The position numbers and the translations under genes are program-made. From JAXMAF01 sp046350555 (GTDB lineage: Bacteria; Planctomycetota; Phycisphaerae; Phycisphaerales; SM1A02), in assembly GCA_046350555.1 (NCBI GenBank), contig JAXMAF010000027.1, positions 1-64,000 on the forward strand: a DNA stretch of 64,000 nt. Reading direction: 5' to 3'. Shown here piece by piece: positions 1 through 8,766 of the stretch. The notes beneath the pieces were generated by a model. The model did no database searches. It saw nothing but the letters and a program-made list of their open reading frames with translations, and was not told the origin of the DNA. Position 1 is the first letter of the stretch. Each line of letters begins with the position of its first letter.

Positions 1-913
1 CGAGCGACGTCGCCTTGTCGGCGGGGCCGTCGTGGTTGCGCTCGTGCGGGTTCACGTCGAGGCCTTCGAACGGATCGATGTTGCGCACGTTCTCGTCGTT
101 GAGCTGGCGCCGCGCGTCGCGCTCGTAGTCGCGATCGATCCCGGCCTTCGAGAGGGCGTCGAGCTGGGCCTGCTGGACCGCCTGGAGCTCGGCGAGCTTC
201 GACTCGAGCTGGTTGAGGTTGCCGACCTTGCCGAACTTCTCGTAGTCGGCGAGGATCGCCTTCTGCTGCCTGGTCATCTCGATGAGTCGGTCGTTGCGCT
301 CGATGGCGTCGATCTGGCGATCGATCTGCCCGAGCTTCGTCTCGAAGTCGCTGTACTCCGCATCGAGCCGCCCGACGATCTCCTCGAGCCGCTGCTTCTG
401 CTCGCCGAGGAACTTGAGCTGGTGCTCGTTGCTGGCGACGCGATCCTGGTACGCCAGGCGGATGTCGCTGACGCGGCGCGCCTCCACGCGGGCCTCGTCG
501 ATGTCCAGGCGCACGCCGCGCGTGCGGATCGAGACCTTCACGCCCTTGGCCGCGGCCGTGCCCTCGGCCTCGGCGAGCAGCTCCTTGAGCTCCGACAGGT
601 CGCCGCCGGCGTTGGCGACGACGCGCCGCGCAATCTCGCTGTCCTGCGAGAGCTGCTTGATCTGTCGATCGACCGCGGCCAGCTCGCCGCGCACTGACGC
701 GATCCGCTGCGGATACGCCTCGCCCAGCGCGACGAGCTGCTGGCGGAGCGCGACCGGATCGTCGACGAAGCGGTTGGCGAGGGCGGTCGCCTTGGAGCGC
801 ACCTGGGCGAACCCGGCGGCGACGACGTTCGGTCCGACGAGCATGCTGGTGCCTCCAAGCGCGAGCGCGCCGATCAGGCCCCAGCGGAGCAACGAGCGAG
901 TGAAGCAAGGCAT
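1..913 (-). CDS. Coiled-coil protein with N-terminal membrane anchor, 3' end outside window
   Basis: Reading leftward from ATG at 913, an open frame of about 304 codons runs off the left edge with no stop. Residues 1-35 hold a basic start, a hydrophobic stretch (LIGALALGG) and a possible signal cleavage or anchor region. The rest is charged and helix-rich, with heptad-like segments (about residues 75-110 and 150-260) typical of a long coiled coil. It ends in an acidic, Asn-rich segment near the edge. No catalytic motif is visible and I do not recognise a named family. It is divergent from the sigma-factor gene to the right. A periplasmic or membrane-anchored structural role is inferred from composition only. 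Confidence 0.7.
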   Translation of the reverse strand, partial: MPCFTRSLLRWGLIGALALGGTSMLVGPNVVAAGFAQVRSKATALANRFVDDPVALRQQLVALGEAYPQRIASVRGELAAVDRQIKQLSQDSEIARRVVANAGGDLSELKELLAEAEGTAAAKGVKVSIRTRGVRLDIDEARVEARRVSDIRLAYQDRVASNEHQLKFLGEQKQRLEEIVGRLDAEYSDFETKLGQIDRQIDAIERNDRLIEMTRQQKAILADYEKFGKVGNLNQLESKLAELQAVQQAQLDALSKAGIDRDYERDARRQLNDENVRNIDPFEGLDVNPHERNHDGPADKATSL

Positions 914-1243
914 TGGAGAGTTCCTTTCGTAGGGCGCGAGGTCCGGGGAGTGTTCGAAGGTCCTGCTTCGCGCGGGGCGGGGGGCCAAGGAAGGTCCCGC
1001 GGCGGCGAAGGCCGCGTCTTCGGTCCGAGGCCCGCTTCCCACAGGAGGTTCGGCGGCGGGCGCAGGGTGGCGGACCAGGCGGCTGCACGATGGTTGGGAA
1101 AGGACGCACGCGGTTTTCGCCAACCCCTACGATCGTCGCGCGTCGTCCCTTCGGTCGCCCGCACCCGCGGCGCCGCGGGCGCGTCGCACGGGCCACGCCC
1201 GAAACCGGGCGGTTCGTCCCCCCAAACACCCTCCGTGCTCGCG
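914..1243. other. Intergenic region, divergent promoters expected
   Basis: About 330 bp between the divergent coiled-coil gene and the sigma-factor gene. Open frames cross it on both strands, but they look like GC-rich shadows with arginine- and proline-rich translations. I see no repeat, hairpin or convincing promoter here. Confidence 0.5.
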
Positions 1244-1981
1244 ATGTCGCCGTTGACAACGTCCTTCATCCGCAGGCTGCGCGACCAGGATCAGGCCGCG
1301 TGGTTCGAGTTGTGGGAGACGTTCGGACCGGTGATCCGAGCCCAGCTCGCCCGCTGGGGACGCGGACAGATCGGCGTGGAGACGATCCGCGACCTGACGC
1401 AGGAAACCCTCGCGGCCCTCTCCAACGCGATCGATCGCTACGACCCGGCGCGGGGGGCGCGCTTCTCCACCTGGCTGCTCTCGATCGCCAAGCACACGCT
1501 CGGCGACGAGATCGATCGCCGCATGGCGCAGAAGCGCAACGTCGGCAAGCGGCCCGCGGCGCTGGACGAGACCTTCATGGGGCGCTCCAACGCGCTCCAG
1601 GCCGACGACGCGTATCACCAGAGCATCTTCCGCGCCAAGGTCTACGCGGCGATCCGCAAGACCGAGGCCGAGGCCGAGTTCGTCGGCTTCCAGGTCTATC
1701 GGATGCGCGTGCTCGATGGCGTGCAGGGCAAGAACGTCGCCGAGCAGCTCGGCATCAGCGAGCCGACCGTGACGCGCCACCTTCAGCGGACGCGGGCGCT
1801 GCTGCGCGATCGCGTGCGCGAGTCGATCGCCACCTATTCGTTCACTCCAGAGGAGCTCGCCGAGGCCGAGAAGGCCGGCCTCGCGGGCGACGACGGCCTC
1901 TTCGACGAGGCGGTCGCGGACATCTATCACCTCCAGTCGCGGTTGGCCCTGGCCGACCAGTCGGCCAGCGACGCATTCTGA
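1244..1981 (+). CDS. RNA polymerase sigma factor, ECF-like (245 aa)
   Basis: Sigma-70 family factor that would direct RNA polymerase to a specific promoter set. Residues about 15-85 resemble region 2 (Asp-rich DLTQETLAALSNAIDRY, then FSTWLLSIAKHTLGDEI, the core-binding and -10 recognition helices). Residues about 145-185 resemble region 4, with a helix-turn-helix (VAEQLGISEPTVTRHLQRTR). The frame is open upstream to 950, but that extension is low-complexity and the ATG at 1244 starts family-like sequence. A C-terminal acidic tail of about 45 residues follows region 4. No anti-sigma gene is adjacent. The next gene is a Ser/Thr kinase, so a joint signalling role is possible but unproven. Confidence 0.85.
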   Translation: MSPLTTSFIRRLRDQDQAAWFELWETFGPVIRAQLARWGRGQIGVETIRDLTQETLAALSNAIDRYDPARGARFSTWLLSIAKHTLGDEIDRRMAQKRNVGKRPAALDETFMGRSNALQADDAYHQSIFRAKVYAAIRKTEAEAEFVGFQVYRMRVLDGVQGKNVAEQLGISEPTVTRHLQRTRALLRDRVRESIATYSFTPEELAEAEKAGLAGDDGLFDEAVADIYHLQSRLALADQSASDAF

Positions 1982-2115
1982 AGCGCGGCGGCGCCGCGCG
2001 CACCGGCCCAACGGCGCCGGTTTCCAGTCATCGACGCGATCGGTCATCCGCGCGTCCACCTCGTTCATGCAGTGCGCCGACCGGCGCGCTGCCACCGTCC
2101 GGAGAGAAGGCGACC

Positions 2116-4593
2116 ATGGGATCGGACCTCGAGAGGCTCTTCACCGTCTTCGGCGTGATCGCCGCGTGCGTCGTCGGATCGCTGGCGCTCATCTTCGTCG
2201 GCGTGCCAGTGCTCAAGGGCGTCGGCGGCGCCGTCGGCGCCGCGTTCCGCGGCATCGGCTGGCTTGTCCGGCACATCGCCGACTTCGTCGTCGGGATGCT
2301 CGGCGACGCCGTGCGGCTCGTCGGCACGATCATCGCGGGAATCGTGCTGCTGCCGTTGATGGTCCTCAGCGTCGTCTTCGGACGATGGTCGCGGGCCAGC
2401 CACTTCGCCAGCGGCGTCTCGCGCGAGGCGAGGGTCTTCGGCGGCTGTCTCTACCGGCTGGTGCTGCGGCGTCCGCTCAAGCTGCTTCTCCTCGGCGGAC
2501 TGCTCGAAGGCATCGAGCAGCGCGTTCCCGAAGCGGTGCTGGCGGCGCCGGGGCCCGACCAGCCCGGCAGGCGGACCGGTCAGTTCGATGGCTACCGCAT
2601 CGTCGGGTCGCTGCGTCCGGGCGGGTCCGGCGCCAAGCTCTACGTCGCGGAACCCGAGGACGCCGTTCGCGCCAAGCACCCGGGGATGCCCGAGCTGGTC
2701 GTCATCAAGAGCTTCGCGATCACCGACGGCTCGTCCCTTCCACAGATCGTGCGCGAGAGCCGCTCGCTCGAGTCGGCACGGCAGATGAAGCTGATCCTCG
2801 ACCACGGCCTCGACGAGCACCGCTTCTTCTACGTCATGCCCTACCACGCCGGCGAGAACCTCGGCGTCGTGACGAGGCAGCTCCATGGCGAGAGCGGTGC
2901 CGAGGGACTCGAGGGCCGCGCGCTCCGCGCCGGCGTCGGCTACGTCGGCGATCTCGTGGCGACGCTGGCGACCTATCACGCCGGCGGCCTCTGGCACAAG
3001 GACGTGAAGCCCGACAACATCATCATCCACAACGGCGCCGCCCACCTGGTCGACTTGGGACTCGTGACGCCGCTGCGCTCGGCGATGACGCTCACGACGC
3101 ACGGCACCGAGTATTTCCGCGATCCGGAGATGGTCCGGCAGGCCCTGCGGGGCGTGAAGGTGCACGAGGTCGACGGCGCCAAGTTCGACATCTACGCCGC
3201 CGGCGCGTGCCTCTACTTCGTGCTGGAGAACACCTTCCCCGCGCACGGCGCGCTGAGCGCGTTCACCAAGCGCAGCCCCGAGGCGCTGCGGTGGATCGTG
3301 CGCCGGGCGATGGCGGAGTACACGAAGCGCTACGACAGCGCCGCGATCATGCTGGCCGACGTGCGGCACGTGCTGGCGTCGGCCGATCCGTACGCGGTGC
3401 GTCCGGCCGACCTGCCCTCGATGCGCGGCGTGCTCGCCGATGCCGTGCCCGGCATGGTCGGTTCCGGCGTCGGCGCCGTGGGACCGCAGTTCGCGAACGC
3501 GGCTGCGGCCATCGGCGCCGCCGCGGTCGGCGCCGTCGGCGCGGGCGCGGCGGTTCCGGCGCGTCCCCGCATCCGGGTCACCAACTGGTGGACCGGCGCG
3601 TACGTCGTCGACGACATGGCCGCGCAGGCGCCGCCGGCCGTTCCCCAGGCGGATTCGTGGCGCAGGCAGGCGGTCGCCGCCGCGGAGTCGTTCCGACCCG
3701 CGGCGGAGGCGCAGCTCGCCTCCGCGCGGCGCCGCGCCGGCGAGCTGCGCACGCGGGCCCGGGCCCGCGTCGCCCAGCACGTCGCCCGTCGTCCCCACCA
3801 GCCGTCGAAGGGTCTCATCGTCCTCACCTCCCTCGCGATCGCGGCGATCTGCGGCACCGCGCTCTTCGGCGTCACGAAGCGAAGCCATCGGTTGGCTTCG
3901 TCGCGCGCCATGTCGGTTGCGACCAACGTCGCCGGGTCGGCCGTTCCGCGGATCCCGCACCTTCCCTTCGACCATGCCGCGGTGGTGCAGGATTCGATCG
4001 GTGGCGCGTCGCAGGCGGCCGACGCCGTGGCGGAACGGATCGACGGCGTCGTCCAGGACATCGAGGCGAAGATCGCCGACCGGCTCAACGCGGCGCGGCG
4101 CGCGGCCGCGGCCAGCGCGTCGGCGGCGCCTTCGGGCGGGACGATTCCCTCGCAGCCGAAGCGGGCGATCCTCGTGAACACGCACACCGATCCGGCGAAT
4201 CCCGCGGTGCTCTCGCGCATCGAGGCCGAGGTTGCTCGGCACGCCGCCGAAGGATGGCTCGTCTGCGCCGAGGACATCGACGCATGCGCGGCGCTCGCGC
4301 CGGTGATCCCGGCATGGGCGCGCGAACACGACCGCTTCGACGCCCAGGTCGAGGACGCCCTCGAGCAGTCGAGCTACGCCGCCGTGCTCTGGGTGTACAC
4401 CGAGCCGGGAAGCGGCCCGGCGGCGAACCGCACGGGCCTCATGTGGGTGACCTCCACCCGCGCGGGCGCCTCGGAGCGCCGCGGAGGGTGCGGAAGCGTC
4501 GTCGGCGTTCCGGCCTCCGCGACCGCGGATGCGCCCGAGGCGCCGGACGACGAGATCGAGACCGTCGCGGACGCTGGGTCGGCCGCGGATTGA
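2116..4593 (+). CDS. Membrane Ser/Thr protein kinase (825 aa)
   Basis: Eukaryotic-type protein kinase. Residues 1-100 carry two or three hydrophobic segments. The kinase fold starts near residue 157 with a glycine-rich loop (GSLRPGGSGAKLY), the ATP-binding lysine K198 in VVIKSF, and the catalytic loop HKDVKPDN at 294-301. The metal-binding motif is DLG at 313-315 rather than DFG. A Thr-rich activation segment and a HGTEYFRDPE motif follow. A second membrane segment lies near residues 566-588, and the last ~200 residues form a separate, probably extracytoplasmic domain. The ATG at 2116 follows a purine-rich GGAGAGAAGG. All catalytic residues are present, so activity is likely; the substrate is unknown. 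Confidence 0.85.
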   Translation: MGSDLERLFTVFGVIAACVVGSLALIFVGVPVLKGVGGAVGAAFRGIGWLVRHIADFVVGMLGDAVRLVGTIIAGIVLLPLMVLSVVFGRWSRASHFASGVSREARVFGGCLYRLVLRRPLKLLLLGGLLEGIEQRVPEAVLAAPGPDQPGRRTGQFDGYRIVGSLRPGGSGAKLYVAEPEDAVRAKHPGMPELVVIKSFAITDGSSLPQIVRESRSLESARQMKLILDHGLDEHRFFYVMPYHAGENLGVVTRQLHGESGAEGLEGRALRAGVGYVGDLVATLATYHAGGLWHKDVKPDNIIIHNGAAHLVDLGLVTPLRSAMTLTTHGTEYFRDPEMVRQALRGVKVHEVDGAKFDIYAAGACLYFVLENTFPAHGALSAFTKRSPEALRWIVRRAMAEYTKRYDSAAIMLADVRHVLASADPYAVRPADLPSMRGVLADAVPGMVGSGVGAVGPQFANAAAAIGAAAVGAVGAGAAVPARPRIRVTNWWTGAYVVDDMAAQAPPAVPQADSWRRQAVAAAESFRPAAEAQLASARRRAGELRTRARARVAQHVARRPHQPSKGLIVLTSLAIAAICGTALFGVTKRSHRLASSRAMSVATNVAGSAVPRIPHLPFDHAAVVQDSIGGASQAADAVAERIDGVVQDIEAKIADRLNAARRAAAASASAAPSGGTIPSQPKRAILVNTHTDPANPAVLSRIEAEVARHAAEGWLVCAEDIDACAALAPVIPAWAREHDRFDAQVEDALEQSSYAAVLWVYTEPGSGPAANRTGLMWVTSTRAGASERRGGCGSVVGVPASATADAPEAPDDEIETVADAGSAAD

Positions 4594-4610
4594 CGCCGGC
4601 GATGCGACGC

Positions 4611-4695
4611 GCCGCGTCCGCCGCGCGACGCACTGCGCCGCGTCCGCCGCGCGACGCGCTGCGCCGCGTCCACCGCGCGGCGCGATGGGCCGCGG
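4611..4695. repeat. 26-bp tandem repeat, three copies
   Basis: Three consecutive 26-bp units begin at 4611, 4637 and 4663, each starting GCCGCGTCC; the third is more diverged. A fourth partial unit follows at 4689. The array fills the gap between the kinase gene and prpB, so it lies in the prpB leader. Confidence 0.75.
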
Positions 4696-4735
4696 TTGCC
4701 TCGGCGGCACCGGGCGGGGACACTTCCGCGCGTCC

Positions 4736-5668
4736 ATGCCCACGTCGCCTTCGCCGTCTCCTTCGCCCTCGCCTTCTCATCATCGGCAGCCCGCGCACGA
4801 GGTTCATGCGGGTCGCCGCCTTCGCGAGCTGATGGCCCGCGGAACCGTCGTGGCGCCCGGCGCGTTCAACGCCCTCGTCGCCCGGTCGGTCGCGCGGCAT
4901 GGCTTCGACGCGTGCTACATCTCCGGCGGCGCAACCGCCAACGTCGCCGGCTATCCCGACATCGGCCTCGTCACGCTGACCGAGATGGCCCGCACGATCC
5001 GCGAGATCGTCGATGCCTCGGGACTTCCCGTCATCGCGGACGCCGACACCGGCTACGGCGAGGTGGAATGCGTCGTGCGCACGGTCGTCGAGTACGAGCG
5101 CGCCGGCGCCGCGGCGCTGCACATCGAGGATCAGGTCTTCCCGAAGCGATGCGGCCATCTCGACGGCAAGGATCTCGTGGCCGCCACGGCGATGGCGGAA
5201 AAGGTCGCCGCGGCCGCCGAACATCGGCCCGATCGCGACTTCGTGATCATCGCCCGGACGGATGCGCGGAGCGTCTCGGGCATGGACGACGCCGTCGAGC
5301 GGGCGAACCTCTATCGCCGCGCCGGCGCGGACGTGATCTTCCCCGAAGGACTCCACGGCGAGCAGGAGTTCGCCGACTTCGCCAAGGCGTCGCCCGGGCC
5401 CCTGCTGGCGAACATGACCGAGTTCGGCAAGACACCGGACATTCCCGCGTGGCGCTTCGCCGAGCTTGGCTACGCGATCGTGATCTACCCCCTGAGCATG
5501 ATGCGCCTGGCGATGGCGGCGGTGGACTCCGGGCTTCAACACCTGAGGCGGCACGGTTCGATGAAGGAGATGCTCCCGCGGATGCAGACGCGCAAGGAGC
5601 TCTACGAGCTGTTGGGCTACACGCCGGGGGCGCAATGGAACTTCGGCGGCGACGTTCCGTCCACGTGA
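4736..5668 (+). CDS. prpB: Methylisocitrate lyase (310 aa)
   Basis: Member of the isocitrate lyase / PEP mutase superfamily. It would cleave 2-methylisocitrate to pyruvate and succinate in the methylcitrate cycle of propionate breakdown. The Mg-binding ADADTGYG motif is at residues 101-108, and the signature KRCGH, with the catalytic Cys, is at 137-141, followed by LDGK. Length and the C-terminal helix region fit PrpB rather than the longer isocitrate lyases. The chosen ATG precedes a Ser-Pro-rich leader of about 15 residues that is unusual for the family; the conserved part begins near residue 25. The likely partner, 2-methylcitrate synthase, lies 1.2 kb downstream beyond a gene on the opposite strand. 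Confidence 0.88.
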   Translation: MPTSPSPSPSPSPSHHRQPAHEVHAGRRLRELMARGTVVAPGAFNALVARSVARHGFDACYISGGATANVAGYPDIGLVTLTEMARTIREIVDASGLPVIADADTGYGEVECVVRTVVEYERAGAAALHIEDQVFPKRCGHLDGKDLVAATAMAEKVAAAAEHRPDRDFVIIARTDARSVSGMDDAVERANLYRRAGADVIFPEGLHGEQEFADFAKASPGPLLANMTEFGKTPDIPAWRFAELGYAIVIYPLSMMRLAMAAVDSGLQHLRRHGSMKEMLPRMQTRKELYELLGYTPGAQWNFGGDVPST

Positions 5669-5765
5669 CCGGACCAGGCGGATCAGCCGGGCGGATTCCT
5701 CGCGGCGCCACGCCAGCGCCCAGCGGGCTGCGCCGCCGCGATGTGGGGCACGCACGTCGGCGTCT

Positions 5766-6632
5766 TCATCGTTCCGCTGGCGCCGACATGACGACCGAAG
5801 GCGCGCCTTCGACCTTGACGAACTCGTAGCCGCCCTTGACCGCGCCCCAGACCTGCTGGCCGCTCGCGTCCCAGCCGCGGTCCCAGCTCACGATCATTCC
5901 GGCGGTGATGCGCACCTCGCTCGTCGCGTAGCTCGCGCCGCGGAGGGCGCTCGAGCAGCCGTGTCCCTCGGTCCCGCCGACGAACGCGTCGCCGTCGGCG
6001 CGCATCACGATCGAGCAGCCGTCGCGCGGAACGAGGTCGTTCGGCCGCAGTCCGCCGAGCAGGGAGACGTCCTGCCACGCGCCCGCGTACCGCAGCGGAT
6101 CCCCGGCGAACTCGAAGACGTCGCTCTGGAGCCGTCCGGACCCTTGGGCATCGATCACGGAGTGGAGTCGATAGACGCGCTGGCGGTACGGCTTGTCGCG
6201 CGAGGTCGCGGCGGCCTGCTCGACATAGAGCCAGTGGCCGTCGCCGCGATCGGTCCAGATCGGCGTCATGTGCAGCTCGATCACGCGGAACTCCGGATCG
6301 CGCTCGGCCTGCGCAGCCGACGTGAACGATCCCGACATGTAGGACGTGAGCCGGTCGACGTCGGAGGAGTGCTCCGCCGGCGGCGACGATGGCTCGACCG
6401 GAGGGATCGATGCGGTCGCGGACGGGCTGGCGCCGCGAGCGGCCGGCGTCTCGTTGGCGCAGCCCAGCGCCGCGCACGCGGCGAGGCATGCGACCAGGCG
6501 CGCTGCGGCGCGCGCGAGGCGCGTCCGGGCCGACGCTCGCGCCCCGTCCGCCCCAATCCCGCCCCGAGGTGCCACCGCGGGCCAGGGGTCAAGCGCAAGG
6601 CGGTCTGCGGGGATCCCGATGAGACCCTCCAT
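5766..6632 (-). CDS. CpeT/CpcT-like lipoprotein with embedded palindromic element (288 aa)
   Basis: The C-terminal ~190 residues match the CpcT/CpeT fold: YMSGSF, SAAQAERD, LHMTPIWTDRGDG, WLYVEQA and PYRQRVYRL are visible. In cyanobacteria this family attaches bilins to phycobiliproteins. Non-phototrophs carry uncharacterised homologues, so no lyase activity is claimed. A lipobox-like LAACAALGC precedes the mature domain. The start is uncertain. ATG at 6632 (MEGL) is followed at once by a diverged 104-bp palindromic element read in frame, and only then by the basic and hydrophobic signal region. An earlier ATG lies at 6740. The signal region has no ATG of its own, which suggests the element is part of the gene. 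Confidence 0.7.
   Translation of the reverse strand: MEGLIGIPADRLALDPWPAVAPRGGIGADGARASARTRLARAAARLVACLAACAALGCANETPAARGASPSATASIPPVEPSSPPAEHSSDVDRLTSYMSGSFTSAAQAERDPEFRVIELHMTPIWTDRGDGHWLYVEQAAATSRDKPYRQRVYRLHSVIDAQGSGRLQSDVFEFAGDPLRYAGAWQDVSLLGGLRPNDLVPRDGCSIVMRADGDAFVGGTEGHGCSSALRGASYATSEVRITAGMIVSWDRGWDASGQQVWGAVKGGYEFVKVEGAPSVVMSAPAER
6517..6620 (-). repeat. Palindromic element copy G (diverged, in-frame)
   Basis: This 104-bp segment aligns end to end with the other copies without gaps but with more substitutions. Read with the CpeT-like gene it encodes IPADRLALDPWP and GIGADGARAS, matching the consensus IPVDLHAFDPLP and GIGLGGARES. The frame is the same as in the two other gene-internal copies. 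Confidence 0.75.
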
Positions 6633-6783
6633 GCACGATTCCGCCAGCGCGGCGATCGGGCGGCCAGCGGAACGCGCGACGGCGGGTGCAGCCATGCACG
6701 CGAGGCATGGCGCGGGGCGAAACGCAGGGGCACGGGTCATGCGGACACTCTATCGACCCCTCGAATCCAGAGCGGCCCATCGC

Positions 6784-6789
6784 TACCAT
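6784..6789 (+). promoter_or_regulatory. Possible -10 box upstream of prpC
   Basis: TACCAT lies about 93 bp upstream of the prpC start. Similar TAC-C/G-AT hexamers precede several other genes here. No matching -35 box is seen, so support is weak. Confidence 0.3.
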
Positions 6790-6881
6790 GGCCCCTTCGT
6801 TGCGTTTCCGTTCGCCATCGGACGGCATCCTCGCGGCCAGCGAGGTCTCGCCCCTGCCTCCGCTCTCCACGCACTCCTCCC

Positions 6882-8081
6882 ATGAGCGCCACCACGACCT
6901 CCTCCGGCACGCCCGCGAAGGCTCCCGACACGCGCGGACTCGCCGGCCAGACCGTCGGCGACACCGCCATCTGCGCCGTCACCCAGACGCAGTTGATCTA
7001 CCGCGGCTACGAGATCGCGGACCTCGCCGAGCACGCGACGTTCGAGGAGGTCGCGTTCCTCCTGCTCGAAGGGCACAAGCCGAGCGCCGCCGAGCTGGCC
7101 CGCTTCAAGGCCGAGATCGTCTCGATGCGGGCGATCCCCGAGGGCCTCAAGGCGCTGCTGCGCGAGATCGTCACCAAGGCGCCCAGGACGCACCCGATGA
7201 GCGTGCTGCGCACGGGCATCTCGTATCTGTCGCACTTCGATCCGGAGTGCGAGGACCACTCGCCCGCCGCCGAGCTGCGCAAGTCCAAGCGTCTCCTGGC
7301 CCAGATCCCGACGATCATCGGCCATGGGCAGATGGTGCTCGATGGCAAGACGCCCGTCGAGCCCGATGCGTCCCTCTCGCACTCGGCGAACCTGCTCTGG
7401 TGCGTGACGGGACGCAAGCCGACCGAGCTCCAGGCGCGGGTCATGGACGTCTCGCTCATCCTGTATGCCGAGCACGACTTCAACGCGAGCACCTTCGCGT
7501 GCCGCGTCATCGCATCGACCGAGACGGACATGCACTCGGCCGTCTGCGGCGGCATCGGCGCGCTGAAGGGCCCGCTGCACGGCGGCGCCAACGAGATGGC
7601 GATGGAGATGCTCAAGGACCTCGATCGCGACCTCGCCGCATCGAAGGGCGCGATGAACGTGGAGCAGTGGATGCAGCGCGCCTTCGCCGAGAAGCGCAAG
7701 CTCATGGGCTTCGGCCACCGCGTCTACAAGAACGGCGACCACCGCGCCGGGATCCTGCGGTCGTGGGGGCTCCGGCTCGCGAAGGAGCAGGCCGCCGCGA
7801 GCGGCGCCGGCGCGGCCGACGGCCCGACGAAGTGGTTCGATCTCGGCGACAAGGTGCAGGCGATCATGCTCCGCGAGAAGAACATCCATCCGAACGTGGA
7901 CTTCCCGTGCGGCATGACGTACTTCGTGATGGGCATCCCGGTGCCGCAGTACACGCCGATCTTCGTGGCGAGCCGCATCACCGGCTGGTGCGCGCACATC
8001 ATGGAGCAGCGCCAGAACAACCGGATCATCCGTCCGCTCGCGGACTATGTCGGTCCGGCGCTGAAGCCGTGGCGCGGCTGA
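6882..8081 (+). CDS. prpC: 2-methylcitrate synthase / citrate synthase (399 aa)
   Basis: Citrate synthase family enzyme that condenses oxaloacetate with propionyl-CoA or acetyl-CoA. The catalytic triad is visible: H233 (GPLHGGANE), H279 (MGFGHRVYK) and D340 (NVDFPCGMTYF). The N-terminal GLAGQTVGDTAICAV and YRGYEI motifs and the length near 400 fit the short bacterial type that includes PrpC. Proximity of prpB favours 2-methylcitrate synthase, but sequence alone does not exclude a general citrate synthase. An insertion of Ala/Gly residues (about 304-315) sits in a surface loop. Its 3' end overlaps the convergent modC by 56 bp. Confidence 0.85.
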   Translation: MSATTTSSGTPAKAPDTRGLAGQTVGDTAICAVTQTQLIYRGYEIADLAEHATFEEVAFLLLEGHKPSAAELARFKAEIVSMRAIPEGLKALLREIVTKAPRTHPMSVLRTGISYLSHFDPECEDHSPAAELRKSKRLLAQIPTIIGHGQMVLDGKTPVEPDASLSHSANLLWCVTGRKPTELQARVMDVSLILYAEHDFNASTFACRVIASTETDMHSAVCGGIGALKGPLHGGANEMAMEMLKDLDRDLAASKGAMNVEQWMQRAFAEKRKLMGFGHRVYKNGDHRAGILRSWGLRLAKEQAAASGAGAADGPTKWFDLGDKVQAIMLREKNIHPNVDFPCGMTYFVMGIPVPQYTPIFVASRITGWCAHIMEQRQNNRIIRPLADYVGPALKPWRG

Positions 8082-8766
8082 CGATCGCGCCGCGCTCGAT
8101 GGTGACGATCTCCCCCTCGTCGCCGACGATCGCCCGCAGCTCCGCCGGATCGTGGCTGACGTGGAGGATGGGGATGCGCACCACATCGCGCACGCGTTGA
8201 AGCAGTCCCAGGACCTGGCCGCGCAGCCGTCCGTCCAGCGACGCGAGCGGCTCGTCCAGCAGGAGGATCCGCGGAGCGGAGAGGAGCGCCCGGCCGAGCG
8301 CCACGCGCTGTCGTTCGCCGCCGGAGAGTTCGCGCGGCGTCCGCCGAAGCAGCCCCTTGAGCTCGAGGAGATCGACGACCTCGTCGAATCCGGGGCCGCG
8401 CGGCGCCCCGGCGCCGTCGTCCGCGCGGCGCATCCCATAGCGCAGGTTCCCCGCCACGGAACGATGGGGGAAGAGGCGAAGCTCCTGGAAGACGAAGCCG
8501 ACGCGGCGGCGGTGCGCGGGAAGGCAGACGGCGCGGCGCGTCTCGAGCATCGCGACACCGTCGATGACGATGCGCCCCTCGTCGGGTCGGAGGAGTCCGG
8601 CGACGATCTCGAGCAGCGTCGTCTTCCCGGCGCCGGACGGGCCGAAGAGTCCGACCACGCGGGCGCTCGTGGAGAAAGAGACATCGAGTCGGAACGGGCC
8701 GCGATCGAGCCGCGCCTCGATGGCGAGCAGGTCGTCGCGGACGCCCGTCGTTGCGCACGTCGTCAC
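8026..8766 (-). CDS. modC: Molybdate ABC transporter ATP-binding protein, short form (246 aa)
   Basis: ABC ATPase that would energise molybdate or tungstate uptake. Walker A GPSGAGKTT, Q-loop QELRLFPH, signature LSGGERQRVALGRAL, Walker B RILLLDEP and the switch His in HVSHD are all present. It starts at GTG 8766 inside the modB stop (GTGA overlap), which indicates translational coupling. Typical ModC proteins are near 350 residues and end in a TOBE/Mop molybdate-binding domain; this one stops right after the ATPase, so it lacks that domain. The 3' end overlaps prpC on the other strand. Confidence 0.82.
   Translation of the reverse strand: MTTCATTGVRDDLLAIEARLDRGPFRLDVSFSTSARVVGLFGPSGAGKTTLLEIVAGLLRPDEGRIVIDGVAMLETRRAVCLPAHRRRVGFVFQELRLFPHRSVAGNLRYGMRRADDGAGAPRGPGFDEVVDLLELKGLLRRTPRELSGGERQRVALGRALLSAPRILLLDEPLASLDGRLRGQVLGLLQRVRDVVRIPILHVSHDPAELRAIVGDEGEIVTIERGAIVSRATASAPDRHSPRADG

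Noticed and set aside
2065..4743. 892-codon open frame opposite the Ser/Thr kinase gene
   Set aside because: Its translation is Arg/Ala/Gly-rich without domains, and the plus-strand kinase motifs are unambiguous. It is a high-GC shadow.
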